Positions 15,101-32,973 of a DNA stretch of 64,000 bases are shown piece after piece. The notes below the pieces were generated by a model that ran no database searches, was not told the origin of the DNA, and saw only the letters and a list, made by a program, of their open reading frames with translations. Location of the stretch: assembly GCA_033675265.1 (NCBI GenBank), contig JAUJYZ010000230.1, forward strand, positions 62,001 through 126,000, in the 5' to 3' direction. Origin of the DNA: Actinostola sp. cb2023 (lineage: Eukaryota > Cnidaria > Anthozoa > Actiniaria > Actinostolidae). The translations under genes were made by a program, and so were the position numbers. Every line of letters starts with the position of its first letter. Position 1 is the stretch's first letter.

Positions 15101-16756
15101 CAATATGAAAAAATATGATAGAGACATGTGAATAATTGTCCAAGGTGTAAAATTCAGTTAAATCATCGTTAAAACATTTTTTTACAAAACATAGTGTGAT
15201 GTTTTGTCGGCTGGCCAAACGAATACAACATGTTTTATAAAACATTGTGTGCGAAATGTATTCTTGGAACTGGATGGTTACAGAAAAAAACTGACTTGTG
15301 TGCGTGCGTAAACACAACAATGTTTTACGATGCTGTCCAAACGAATCAAACATGTTTTACCTTACACGAAAACAAAAGAAATGTTTTACGATGTTTGACA
15401 GAATGTTTGACACGGTTCAAACTTCGTAAATCATGTTCAGAAAACACGGTGGCCAAACAAATAAAACATGTTTTACAAAACATGAATGTTTTATGATGTT
15501 TTACTGAAATGTTTTACTCGTTTGGACGGGCCTTTAGTCTTTTACAGGTTAATTGTTCAGTGAAAGTTTATAATATTTTGTATTTTTCATAGTTTGAAAA
15601 AGGATTATCAAGAACGACCAAATTACAGCCAACTATTGGTAAGGTCTTTTATGTGCACCATCATTGGTAAGTACTTTGTAACACTTGCATCTAATGACAT
15701 AATGTGACTACAACTACCAGAATGCTTTGCGAATTCTTTTTTTCTCTAGATTTTTATTTTTAATCGCTCATGAGGTAATTCATTCAATTGTAAATTACGT
15801 AATTCAGTTTTAGCTGCCAAATAATGTGTAATAAACAATTCACGATTCACTAAGACCATAAGACAAAAGAAGATGCGCAAAGCATTCTGGTAGTTGTAGT
15901 CATATTACGTCATTATGCATAAAGTCTATTCTGCTTGTACTTATGCTTGCATCAGGCCTGTTTTCACAGTGACAAACATAGCTTGGTAAAAACCAGGCCG
16001 CAATTTTTCAAAGAGTGATAGCATTATCCATTCAATGTTTCCCGAGACGAAGTGTTTTGTTATATCCCCATAGTCAAATACTGAAAAAATTGTTGTTGAC
16101 AACGGCGCCACCGCAAGTATTTCCATGGGACCTTTTCGTAGTTTCCCAGAATGCTTCATGATTCTGTGCGCGCAAGCGAATTAAGTTACTGTATCTAATC
16201 AAGAACAGGAAAAAATATTATTTGCTTGAGAATTTGTATCTATCTTTGTAATTCTTCTTACGCACTTTTAATTTAAAAGTCTAATTAAGTTTTCTAATTT
16301 TGTACCCAATCTCGTCCCCAGAGCCTGCGTTACTTCCGGCCAGCCGCTAGTTGCATGGACTTTGATTAGCCCTTTGACCTGATCACGTGCGTTTATTCCC
16401 CTCTCACGCTTCGATCACGTGAACGCCACGGGAGTTATTTTTGACGCCCGCCACGTGACGTGCTCTCGACCAATAGAAAACGAGTTTCACTACTCAATCT
16501 CGGAATATCCTTGGCTATTTTAGTGTCTTATTATAATTCCTGTGTGGTCTCCTTTCCTTCCCTTGCAATACAATGCATTTATTAATGCTCCCTGTAGGGG
16601 ATCCCGCTATAAGAATATCAACAATGAAGGGTGATGGTTGATTTGTTTATATTTCAGAATCATTCATTTATATTGGAATATGACAGCAGACCAGTAGATG
16701 TCGCTGACTGGATCACTCCGTACCTTAGACAACTTACTGCTAACAAAATCAGTTGA
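3195..16756 (+). CDS. MAP2K6: MAP kinase kinase, MAP2K3/MAP2K6 type (p38 activator), complete, 12 exons
   Basis: Exons: 3195-3216, 4114-4186, 5679-5733, 7389-7502, 8468-8587, 9637-9756, 10069-10120, 13185-13312, 13727-13804, 14420-14559, 15593-15638, 16658-16756. All join in frame at GT-AG sites to give 348 aa, the normal length for MKK3/6. Visible marks are a basic N-terminal tail (possible MAPK docking site, GKKARPAKF), Gly loop [12 protein letters not shown]-type lysine in MAVK, catalytic HRDVKPSN, DFGISG, activation-loop S and T in DSLAKT, KPYMAPERI (APE), and [10 protein letters not shown]. The segment [12 protein letters not shown]...[10 protein letters not shown] is typical of MKK3/6 rather than MKK4 or MKK7. 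These dual-specificity kinases phosphorylate the TGY loop of p38 in stress and innate signalling. Its introns hold most of the fold-back elements of the left half. AATAAA lies at 16825-16830. The symbol is by family; MAP2K3 and MAP2K6 are a vertebrate split. Confidence 0.95.
3691..4040. mobile_element. 350-bp TIR element in MAP2K intron 1
   Basis: The left end CCCGGTAACTAATCGAACG is mirrored by CGTTCGATTAGTTACACCGGG-type sequence on the right (two-base insertion). The interior is dense in repeated AATCGAAC / GTTCGATT motifs. No coding potential. Confidence 0.8.
4211..5606. mobile_element. TIR element in MAP2K intron 2, split by a younger insertion
   Basis: The ends read TACCGTAAATCCTCTATTAAG and the complement of CTTAATAGAGGATTTATGGTA. 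The interior carries several 'AATAAGCCCCC' motifs. The element is interrupted by the 1-kb element at 4453-5468; without that and one target copy it would be about 370 bp. Confidence 0.75.
4453..5468. mobile_element. 1,016-bp DNA-transposon-like element with 9-bp target duplication
   Basis: TIR AACCCATTCGCTCCT on the left matches AGGAGCGAATGGGTT on the right. Flanking direct repeats AAAGTGATT occur at 4444-4452 and 5469-5477, a clean 9-bp target site duplication. That length is typical of Mutator-like elements (hAT and P elements make 8 bp). Short open frames inside show no recognisable transposase, so it is best called non-autonomous. Confidence 0.8.
5755..6653. mobile_element. 899-bp TIR element in MAP2K intron 3
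   Basis: Ends GTACAGTATGTGGTTCTAAT and the complement on the right (ATTAGAACCACATACTGTAC). The TIR motif TTCTAATTGTGAACA is repeated inside both ends. No coding function visible. Confidence 0.8.
6938..7104. mobile_element. Fold-back element (family B, diverged copy) in MAP2K intron 3
   Basis: Arms built on TTCAAGGG..CTGCAAGAAT and its mirror ATTCTTGCATGGATCCCTTCAA; the interior holds GATCAGAATCCAAATTCTCC. Similar in sequence and size to the element at 9768-9911. Confidence 0.65.
7503..8135. other. MAP2K intron 4, unique part
   Basis: No recognisable gene. Two short open frames here (about 70 codons) show no protein-like composition or homology that I recognise. Confidence 0.5.
8136..8356. 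mobile_element. 221-bp fold-back element (family C) in MAP2K intron 4
   Basis: Near-perfect inverted arms of about 95 bp: AATACTCCTTTTTACAGTTCC is mirrored exactly at the right end, and the arms continue through CGCCATCTTGAAAGGTAGCC and TTGCATCGAAGCGAGACTGG. A degraded copy lies at 14886-15149. Confidence 0.85.
8611..8943. mobile_element. 333-bp TIR element in MAP2K intron 5
   Basis: Left end TCACTAGAGTGGTAAATTG is mirrored by CAATTTACCACTCTAGTGA. Internal arms share GACAATTTGT..TCACGTGAT and AACGTTGAGT..TTCTCAAATGATC. It begins 23 bp after an exon end (8587). Confidence 0.8.
9291..9568. mobile_element. 278-bp TIR element in MAP2K intron 5
   Basis: The arms AGCATCCTCGGGAACCCAGG and CCTGGGTTCCCAAGGATGCT are inverted; long matching arms continue through GAACGAAGTCTGTTGGAAC. 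Ends about 70 bp before the exon at 9637. Confidence 0.8.
9768..9911. mobile_element. 144-bp fold-back element (family B) in MAP2K intron 6
   Basis: Hairpin arms CAATTGAAGGGCTCCCTGCA and TGCAGGGAGCCCTTCAATTG are perfect over 20 bp and continue for about 60 bp. It starts only 12 bp after the exon donor at 9756. Confidence 0.85.
10377..12832. repeat. CTATGAAA/TTTCATAG-rich composite repeat in MAP2K intron 7
   Basis: Dense CTATGAAA and inverse TTTCATAG motifs occupy 10390-11192 and 12396-12825. The left block is a tandem repeat of about 267 bp (phase marker GTGACCTATGAAACC at 10531, 10799 and 11065). The right block has a 92-bp unit in three copies (marker TCTCCAGAGGAAAATTTC at 12482, 12574 and 12666). 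The outer ends show weak inverted similarity (ACTGTAAAACCCTATG versus the complement of CATAGCACTATTTACAGT), so this may be a TIR element with internal arrays. About 1.2 kb of ordinary AT-rich sequence lies between the blocks. Confidence 0.7.
14613..14772. mobile_element. 160-bp fold-back element in MAP2K intron 10
   Basis: Arms TATAGAGGGTTTGCACGATC and the mirrored TGATCATGCAAACCCTCTATA; inner arms share CACGTGC and GGCAGCCATGACAGG. Confidence 0.8.
14886..15149. mobile_element. Partial family C copy carrying an internal insertion
   Basis: 14886-14960 matches the left arm of the element at 8136-8356 (CATCTTGAAAGGTAGCCGTG, TTGCATCGAAGC). After about 150 bp of foreign AT-flanked sequence the family C centre resumes at about 15117 (GATAGAGACATGTGAATAAT). 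The right arm is missing. Confidence 0.65.
15150..15535. repeat. Region of repeated AAAACATGTTTTA-type motifs
   Basis: Many copies of ACATGTTTTA / TAAAACAT and 'CAAACGAAT' occur with no long arms. Probably a decayed TIR element or repeat cluster in MAP2K intron 10; exact borders cannot be fixed. Confidence 0.45.
15690..15920. mobile_element. Fold-back element in MAP2K intron 11
   Basis: Left GACTACAACTACCAGAATGC and mirrored right GCATTCTGGTAGTTGTAGTC are perfect 20-bp complements; arms extend to the TGACATAAT / ATTACGTCATTATG ends. Confidence 0.8.
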
Positions 16757-17409
16757 TTACTCCTAATAATAATTATAACAAAATGTTTTTAGAATTCAAT
16801 TTTGACATTTTGAAAAGTATAGTAAATAAACAAATGTAAGTTCACCATCAAAGAATCAAAAGAAAAATCATAGAAATTGTTATGTTTTTTTATATTCCAA
16901 AGTCTGAAGACATCAAAATTATTACAATTATTCCCTACTGTCTCAAAGGTATTTTAAAATGGTAAAGAATAATCTAGAACCCAAAAGAATCCAAAGAACA
17001 AAAATAAGAATAATATTCTTTCTTTATTGAAATTCAATTAATGTATTCATAATCTTTTGATAATAAAGTTTTTCTCAATTTTTGTCATGATTTTTGTTTG
17101 CTGTCAGTCCGCGGGTCTGGCAATGGGAAAGCCGGCTCCCTATAAAGTGTTCGAATGTTGATAAACTATTACTGAGATCGATACTGAAGTGTTTGAAGGA
17201 ACAAGATCAGACAAATCCGCTGAGTCACGATCGAGCTTCTCGCGTGATCAAACGGAAAGCACTAGATCCAGGTCAAAATTTGAATAACAATAGATGCTTC
17301 GTTCTACAAAGACATGTCTTTTGTAGAACGAGGCATCATCTAACAATAGTTCCTATTGTTGTACAATAGTTCCTATTGTTATTCAAATCTTGACCTGGTT
17401 TTGGTCATT
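16757..17409. other. MAP2K 3' UTR and intergenic sequence with a small hairpin
   Basis: A poly(A) signal for MAP2K lies near 16825. A short fold-back at about 17271-17397 has arms GGTCAAAATTTGAATAACAA and TTGTTATTCAAATCTTGACC, with a second hairpin inside (TTCGTTCTACAAAGACATG). Confidence 0.6.
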
Positions 17410-18664
17410 GGGATCCACAGGTAGCCCAAACGTAGTGGACCGTGGACCGGGACCGTGACGTCATTGAGTTGGATTTTCGAATGGTCTCAGGAATGAGCTC
17501 TTAGAAAGACTTCAAAGGATATGGGATTCTGAAACATGTCTTCATAACAGTAGTCTGATAATTAAAGAACACTTTGGTGGAGAAATCTGAGCAAGAAATT
17601 GTGTTTTTGAGTGGTTTTGAGCGATTCGAAAATTCACCCGTTTCTAGCGTACATATAATTAGGAAAGGTTTGCAACTCCGGCCACCAAATTTTTACAAAC
17701 ACTGTCGCTAAAAAAAATATATCTCAAAAATTACGCAAGCAACAAATACCGCCTTCCCACCACACATTCACAAGTAAATGATCTTTTTAATGAGCGTTTG
17801 TTCAAATTTTTAGGTCCACCATATGCCGAGAAATAATGTTTTGAAGTTGGGGAAGTCGACGAAAAGTTTGCCGTGGCCATCCGCAGTCATCAGTTGTGCA
17901 CCTAAAACTTACTGAGGGAGGGAGGGACCGATAGATTGTTTTACAAAGATGTCCTCAAACATAAATGCTATATAATTTGAATTTACTACGGTGTATGTTT
18001 TAATCAGTATTACCCTGGCTGCCGCTAGCAGAGTTATATTTCATCGTTCTGATTTTCGATGAGTCTTTTGCTTTTAGCTTTTGGTAACAAATCTATCGGT
18101 CCCTCCCTCTCTCAGTAAGATCTTTGTAAAACAATCTATCGGTCCCTCCCTCCCTCAGTAAGTTTTAGGTGCACAGCTGATGACTGCGGATGGCCACGGC
18201 AAACTTTTCGTCGACTTCCCCAACTTCAAAAAATTATTTCTCGGCATATGGTGGACCTAAAAATTTGAACAAACGCTCATTGAAAAGATCATTTACTTGT
18301 GAATGTGTGGTGGGAAGGCGGTATTTGTTGCTTGCGTAGTTTTTGAGATATATTTTTTTTAGCGACAAGTGTTTGTAAAAAAAAATTCGGTGGCCGGAGT
18401 TGCAAACCTTTCCTAATTTATATGTACGCTAGAAACGGGTGAATTTTCGAATCGCTCAAAACCACAATTTCTTGCTCAGATTTCTACACCAAAGTGTTCT
18501 TTAATTATCACACTACTGCTATGAAGACATGTTTCAGAATCCCATATCCTTTGAAGTCTTTCTAAGAGCTCATTCCCGAGACCATTCGAAAATCCAACGG
18601 TCAAACGAATATTCAATGACGTCACGGTCCACTGATTCTACGTTTGGGCTACCTGTGTGGGATC
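17410..18664. mobile_element. 1.25-kb fold-back element with ~540-bp arms, directly 5' of the ZAP-like gene
   Basis: Left arm about 17411-17952, right arm about 18118-18663, loop about 165 bp. The arms match over long tracts, e.g. GCACCTAAAACTTACTGAGG on the left and its complement on the right, and TTGCCGTGGCCATCCGCAGT against ACTGCGGATGGCCACGGCAA. Small indels separate them. Outer ends read CCACAGGTAGCCCAAACG and the complement. No transposase. The right end stops 58 bp before the first in-frame ATG of the next gene, so promoter or leader sequence may derive from it. Confidence 0.85.
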
Positions 18665-18721
18665 AAACTTAGTGGCAAGCTCGGTGATCCGAGTCAACCA
18701 TCCTATATCAATCAATTCAAC

Positions 18722-20299
18722 ATGGATGAGGTCAAGAATGTCAAACTTGAAAAGGCTTACAAAGTCTATAACTACATTCTTCATAATTATCGAGGGGAAA
18801 TTCAGTTGTCGGAACTGGTGAAACCCCCTTCTCCATTGCAAAAATTCACCAAAGAACGTGCTCTGGAATGGCTGAAAGACTTCCTTGGAAGTGCAGCGGA
18901 ACAACCTACCGAACTAGAGAGAACGAAAAATCGACAACATCCACGTTTTTCCATCGAAAAGTCAACGGATCAAAATGATGCAGGAAAGACGATGGTTCGA
19001 TTAGTAAGGCGCATGAACTCGAGGCTTTGTATTTCATACGGAAAAAACATCCCATGCCCTAAAGGCTGCATGTATTGGCACGTGTGTAAAGGGTTTCTGG
19101 AGGGAAGTTGTACCAATGCAACACGATGCTCCTTATCCCACGACTTGCTCGACAAACAAAACGTCAAGAAAGCACAACAAATGGGTCTTTGCCAGCTAAG
19201 CTCCTCCAACATTCGCAGAGCGATTGTAGAAAATCTGCCGGTTATTTGTCCAAACTACCTAAAGAATGAATGTAGTGATTTATCGTGCCGAAATGTACAC
19301 CTCTGTCCTCGTTACGTGAAGAACGTCAGCCGAGTCAAAACTAGAAGTTGCCCTTTGTCACATACTGTCAGTAATCCTCACAATCTAAGAATATTCAAAA
19401 GCTTAACGCTACCTCCTTTAGAAGAGAGTCTTCTCTACCACATTCTACTATCAAAATACACCGATGTCAAGGAAGTGGACAAAAAACCGGTCAAGCCGGA
19501 TTCAAAAGCAACTACACCTGTCCCTACAACTAAGACAGGTTCCTAGACGCTTGTCCCTACAACTAAGACAGCTTCCTTGACGTCTGTCCCTACAACTAAC
19601 GACCTAAATAAAGACGGAGCCAACAAGGAGAATGTCATCAAGAAAGAAATCAAAAACAAGAACGTCGATACAGAGGTCAATGAAAAACGAAGTGGTAAAA
19701 CAAGTCATATAACTTCGACCGATAATCCCCCTTCACAAGGAGCTACATCTTTCAAGGATGAAACAGCCGTAGGTACAACTAAATACAGCAAAGTACCACG
19801 TTCTGAAACCGGCTCTTTCTGCCCCAAGACGTCCGAACAAATTTGTCTAACTGAACCCGGAAGTTACTTTTCAAAAGAACTTGAGGATACAACTTACCCA
19901 CAATCCAATGCAGACTGTCCATCCATAGTTCATCGAGATGGAATTGAACTCAATCTCCCACTTCCCGCTGTACCTGAAGCAGAAACCGAACTGAAAGAAC
20001 ACGAACAAACAGAGGCCCATCCCACTGGAATTGTTGGCTACCACGAGAATCAGGAACCAGATGAAATGGCCGAAAGGTCAATACACGACAATACAGAATC
20101 AAATTCTGGAAACCTCGACCAACCCGACAGCCCCAATCTAGACTTTGTAACAATATGTTGGTTGGTAGTTTGGTTTATATTTTGCTTTGTGGATATGATT
20201 CTAACCATATTAATCTACCTACTCCAGACGCTTAAAACGTGCAATCGGTTCGTGTGGAGAAAACTTAAGGGAAAACCAGAGATCAAAACATGCAAATGA
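18722..20299 (+). CDS. ZAP/PARP12-like CCCH zinc-finger protein with C-terminal membrane anchor, interrupted by one in-frame TAG
   Basis: Intronless frame from ATG 18722. TAG at 19544-19546 ends a 274-aa product; the same frame stays open to 20299, so without the stop it would be 525 aa. Residues ~1-60 resemble the N-terminal winged-helix region of ZAP/PARP12. Residues ~101-217 form four zinc-finger modules: C-x8-C-x3-C-x3-H, C-x7-C-x5-C-x3-H, C-x7-C-x4-C-x3-H, and a fourth lacking one Cys. Spacing and linker (SLSHDLLDKQN) follow ZC3HAV1 and PARP12, whose fingers bind RNA. A 33-bp repeat (three units, core VPTTKT) then leads to an acidic, Ser/Thr-rich linker. A hydrophobic segment sits at ~475-505, followed by a basic cytosolic-type tail. 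No PARP or WWE domain is present. The stop could be a disabling mutation, an allele, read-through or a sequence error. An antiviral role is inferred by family only. Confidence 0.75.
19519..19600 (+). repeat. 33-bp in-frame tandem repeat carrying the TAG
   Basis: Units with GTCCCTACAACTAA begin at 19520, 19553 and 19586. At the junction of units 1 and 2 the sequence is TCC-TAG-ACG; the equivalent place between units 2 and 3 is TCC-TTG-ACG (Leu). The stop is therefore a single T-to-A difference between repeat units. Confidence 0.9.
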
Positions 20300-20450
20300 A
20301 CGAGACAGACATACACAACCAAACTAGAGCAGACACAATACCCCTCAATTGCCTCCTCCGCAGGCATCACTGCACTGAGTGGGGAGATTTTTGCGTTTTC
20401 TGCCTCGCTATCCGTCCGTTGCCTGTGCGGCGGAGGCTAACCCCTTGAAC

Positions 20451-20717
20451 AATGGGGAGTTTGCAGGTGTTGCGTGACATTTTAATCCAACAAGAGCACA
20501 CCAAAATTAGCAAAAATTGAAATTTTGAAGTAATTTCGATTCCCCTCTCTTCCCCTCCTTTTTTCCCCCAGCGCCGGGCTACGCAGGCTAGTCGCTCATA
20601 ACTTCCGCTCTATTGATCGAAATTACTTCAAAATTTCAATTTTTGCTAATTTTGGTGTGCTCTTTTCAAATATTATATTTTTCTTGGATTAAATGTCACA
20701 CCTGCAAACTCCCCATT
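20451..20717. mobile_element. 267-bp fold-back element
   Basis: Ends AATGGGGAGTTTGCAGGTG and its complement CACCTGCAAACTCCCCATT. Inner arms share AAAATTAGCAAAAATTGAAA and its complement. Confidence 0.85.
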
Positions 20718-21162
20718 GCAATTTTTTTTGATACAGTATTAAAGTATGCCGGGATAGCTTTCGTACCTCCTCTGTTTAGATATTATTTAGTGTAATTTTT
20801 TTTAAAATTGAAAATACTATAAATCGCGTTTAAATTTTAATCGTAGCGGCACCAAATCTTCCCCAAAATCAAATAAACTCACAAAGAATAAATAGACCAT
20901 TCAAACACGATTTATTATATTTTCGATTTTTAGACACTGGTGAGCTTGGGTATTGGTAACCTGTGGTGACACTTATTAAACCCATGAAACAAAATCTTCT
21001 AATAGTCAATCTCTTCGTAATCAAATAGAAACATTACACGTGGAAATAAACGAACCTTTGAACAAAAGAAAACAATAGAATCAAGGTATATCACTGGCGT
21101 AGATCAATAATTTACTGGAATTCTAAAAGATCAATTTCATGCAAAATCACTTTCAGTTCTTC

Positions 21163-21246
21163 TAGCCTCCTATGCAGACTTTGTGTAGCGCTTCCGGTGT
21201 AATGACGGGAACCGGAAGCGCTACACAAAGTCTGCATAGGAGGCTA
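21163..21246. repeat. 84-bp near-perfect hairpin
   Basis: Arms of about 34 bp with no visible mismatch (TAGCCTCCTATGCAGACTTT and its complement, continuing through GTGTAGCGCTTCCGG) around a ~14-base loop. It could be a miRNA-like hairpin if transcribed, but its form matches the many MITE hairpins here. Confidence 0.8.
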
Positions 21247-21586
21247 AGTTCTTCCTGATCTACAACAATGACCACGAATATCAGCTTCAAAACATTTTAT
21301 TTTGCGTCCATCCATATTACATAAATACAGCTTTTAGATACGAGCGATTTAGCTTATTTGTCTTGCAATGACTACATTATTAAGCATCTAATAAAGATTG
21401 GAATTGTAGTTGGTTAAAATAAGGAAAACTCGAAATATCTTGCTTATCATACAAACTAAAATCAAACACAGTAGATTCCTACATAGAAATGAATATTACA
21501 CCAAAAAATAATAATTATAAATCAAGTCTTTTACTTAGATGTACTTGAGTGTTTCAATAAAAACGATGAATACTCTTTATCGAGTA

Positions 21587-29696
<8,110 letters not shown>

Positions 29697-29794
29697 CAAA
29701 CTGTAAGTTGAGAAAAAAAAATCAGTAAACCAATTTCGCTGTCTTGCAGTGATGGGTATCTATCTCCCTTTGCAGGACCCCCTAATGTAGCCAA

Positions 29795-29955
29795 AGACCC
29801 CCTAACTAGTAGAGCATCTGTGATCAGTTCTCAGGGTCATGGGTTCGAATCCCATTGGGATCAGATCATTTTTCTCCTCCTTCCCTAGGGCTATAATGCT
29901 CAGAAGAACTATGGGCATCTTCTTTATAGCACTTTAACTTCCCCTCCCCTATCTT
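29795..29955 (+). mobile_element. tRNA-derived SINE (family S1)
   Basis: B box GGTTCGAATCC at about 29842 with A-box-like TAGTAGAGCATCTG upstream. The tail CTAGGGCTATAATG...ATAGCACTTTAACTT is shared with the copy at 37480-37625. Confidence 0.7.
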
Positions 29956-32484
29956 GCTATAAACTGTTTAGTCAATTACAGTAACATTATATAATGTATT
30001 CTAATTCAAGGTCCTCCAACTATCATATTTTCCTAAATTTAAAAGTAATGGACTGCTATTAGAAGGAGTATAAAACTTGAAGTTTGAAAGTACTCGCTAA
30101 GCGATGGGAAGGATGATAGATCTGACGCCGGTATGACACAAAGTACAGTCATAAACTTATAATTTTTGCGAATAAAACTAATATATATATTACACTCTGA
30201 GAAAGAAACTACAGTAGAACATGATAAGGCAAATCACTTCCTTTGCCTCGCTCAAATTGAAAACGAACTGCCGAGAAGGGTTAGTTACCGCCATTAAGCT
30301 TACTAGACCGTTTCACGTTTGGAAGCGACCGACTTGGTAGAATTGTGTTATCTAATTCAGTCCTTGTACAGCCAAAATGAACCCTTCGTGTATGAACTTT
30401 CTATGTCTAACAATTGTTGTGAAAGGAATCAATAGATAAGAAAACTGTGCTGTATCAAAAAACGTTAAACTTTTCACTTCGACAACGCCATTTTTTGGCG
30501 CGTCCTGTAGCTCGACCAAATGTTCGCCTCAAATCTTACCTCTTTCGTTCTGAACGGCCCCCGAAATCAAACCCTCGATCTCTCTCGTATCTTGACATGT
30601 TTCTTATCGTGTTCAATACCAAAGGAGTTCTTAGGTGCGAGTGTTCGCAATATTCGGGAGAAATTAGACATAAAGTACACCGAGAAATGTGCTTCTCGGA
30701 GAAGATGGCGGTCGAAAGGAAAGCGTGTTACGTCATAACACGACACGAGGTATCAGCCATGCTCCAATGTGATTGGATAAAATTTTAAGGTGGCGCATGA
30801 CTTTTCCTGTTGTCTTGGATACGAGACAAAAGCGAGAAAGAGGTAGATTAAAAGTGCTTCTCTTTATTTCTTAGATTTTAAATAAAGTTATTATCTTGTA
30901 TTTTAGTTTTCAGTATTTTAATTTAGGATCCTTATGTACGACTCAACTTTTTTGCCAGACCGGAAGTAATCTTCTTTGTTTTTTTTTAGTTATTTCACAG
31001 CACTAACTTCTCCTTGGGTCAATTTCATTGCATCCAGGCCAGAGTCTTTTAAACTCGTTTTGTGGCCCTGTACTACTGTAGACTCATGTCACGTGTCTCG
31101 CCTCATCTCTGGGCTTCCTGTTGGTCCATTGACAGTGAGACTGGAATGTGGAAGGGGTTGCAGGCAAAGGAGGATAAAACAAGGTAACCTTGTATCAGTA
31201 GTTTTGTCCAGAAAATTGAAGTTAAATCAGTCTATGCAAATTTGGATACTTTTGGATATGATTTTACAGTTATGATTTCTGTTGTATCAGTTTCTCCTAA
31301 ATCTGTAATGAACTCAACTGAATGATATATTATTGATGAATATCAGAGTTTATCTGGAAGCCAAACAAACATTATTGAAAAAGAGATAGCTACCCCTGTT
31401 CCCAACTACAAAAACTAAACCTACATCTTATAAAGTGCAGCAGACAAGTCCAAATATCTAGAAATGGTTTTATTGACACAAAACATCACAAATACACACA
31501 GTGACACAGATATAGTGCTTATCCTAGATATATGCCAATATTAACCAAGAGCGATTCACCCACGTGTCAATGTTATAATGCATAGGTTTACTAACCAATG
31601 GAATATGACATTCCCAGGGGGGGTACTCAGGGGTATCAGTGATGGGGAGGTGCAAAGACCGTTTTGGGGTTTGAAATTCGTGGCTTGGGACTTTTTTGGG
31701 GTTATCAATTTTCTGGTGGACTTTTTTTGATATAAAGATTTTGTCAAGGACTTTTTTGGGGGGTTGATAAAAATGATATTCCACCATTCTCGATTTTATG
31801 CAGAGACAAATTGGACTTTTTTGGGGTTACGATTTTGGGCCGTTGGACTTTTTTGGGTCTTGTTTTTGCGTAATGGACTTTTGGGGGGTTTAAAAGTTTG
31901 GCCTCATTCGCACCTCCCTGTCACTGATACCCCTGAGTACCCCCCCTGGGATGACATTAGATATAAAACAATTTTTGAAACATTTTTGTGAATATAAAAA
32001 ATAACAGATTATGTTCATTGCTGTTTATTGATATACCATAGAATTCTGAAAGTAATGTCCCCCTCTACGCATTGCTTTCAGATTTAGCAGGCCAAAGGGG
32101 CACTATACTTTCAGGTAACTATTACTTTCGGATAGTAATTTGATACTTTGGGTGGTTACAAAACGTTTGTAATTCAGAAGCCATTTTATGAAAAGACGAC
32201 GTGGAATATGACATGAAAAACTCATGATACCAAGTTGTTTAGATTAGGTTATTCACTTCCTTCTTCACAGTCTCCTTCTCTGACTGATACTCACAATACA
32301 TATGCAGATCGCGGCCGCTCGCGGTCTGGGTACCACAGTATGTAAACAAAGCAATCCGTAAATGTTTGTACTAAGGTTAATTACATTATGACTATGGTAT
32401 TCAACAATAATTATTATTTAATAATGACAGTTTTTACTGACACACAATTATATTTCAAAATAAATCTTCTCAAATCTTTGTTCT
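29956..32484. other. Intergenic / helicase 5' region
   Basis: The helicase promoter and 5' UTR exon should lie between 29.7 and about 30.8 kb, where CpG and GC rise. A YY1-like AAGATGGCGG lies at about 30703 on the plus strand. No coding exon can be defended. A plus-strand open frame at 30976-31275 is not recognisable. The TIR element at 31613-31950 lies inside. Confidence 0.45.
31613..31950. mobile_element. 338-bp TIR element with G-tract ends
   Basis: Ends CCCAGGGGGGGTACTCAGG and complement CCTGAGTACCCCCCCTGGG. Arms continue as GGTATCAGTGATGGGGAGG. The interior has six or more 'GGACTTTTTTGGGG' motifs. Confidence 0.85.
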
Positions 32485-32939
32485 TCACGTGTTTATAACT
32501 TGTCTAAGAGGTTCCTCCAGGTAATTACGCAGGGCCTGAATCTAAACATGATAAAGAAAAAGACAATAATTTATTGGTTCATTTTTTATATTATGCATAA
32601 TAATAATTAGTAAAGCATACTGTTTGGTCATTTATATTCATAATAATAATATTATTATATTATTATTATTATTATATTATTAAAATAATAATAATAATAA
32701 TAATAATAATTTAATAACAAGTCGGTTCTTACAGTACAGTACAGTATGAATAAAAGCCAAAAGGATTTAACTAATTAACTTCTAACAATTATATTTTCTT
32801 GTTCTCAGAGGATGATTTGGACAATAACAAGCATCAGACAGTAGACTCTTGAGCAGTGCCTACAGTACTATATGAATATTTCTAAAACTATGTAATCAGG
32901 AAAATAATATTATTGTTATATATTCAATGAAGTGTGCAA

Positions 32940-32973
<34 letters not shown>

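Larger units (their letters stand above)
20300..21586. other. Intergenic, two fold-back elements
   Basis: No gene seen. Contains the elements at 20451-20717 and 21163-21246 and otherwise AT-rich sequence. The 3' UTR of the helicase (minus strand) should occupy the right end. Confidence 0.6.

Noticed and set aside
18644..18721. Upstream extension of the zinc-finger frame (LGYLCGIKLSG...)
   Set aside because: It begins with TTG inside the fold-back arm, and an in-frame TGA lies at 18617-18619; the first ATG is 18722.
21163..21246. microRNA precursor
   Set aside because: The hairpin is too perfect and matches the MITE style of dozens of others here; no evidence of transcription.
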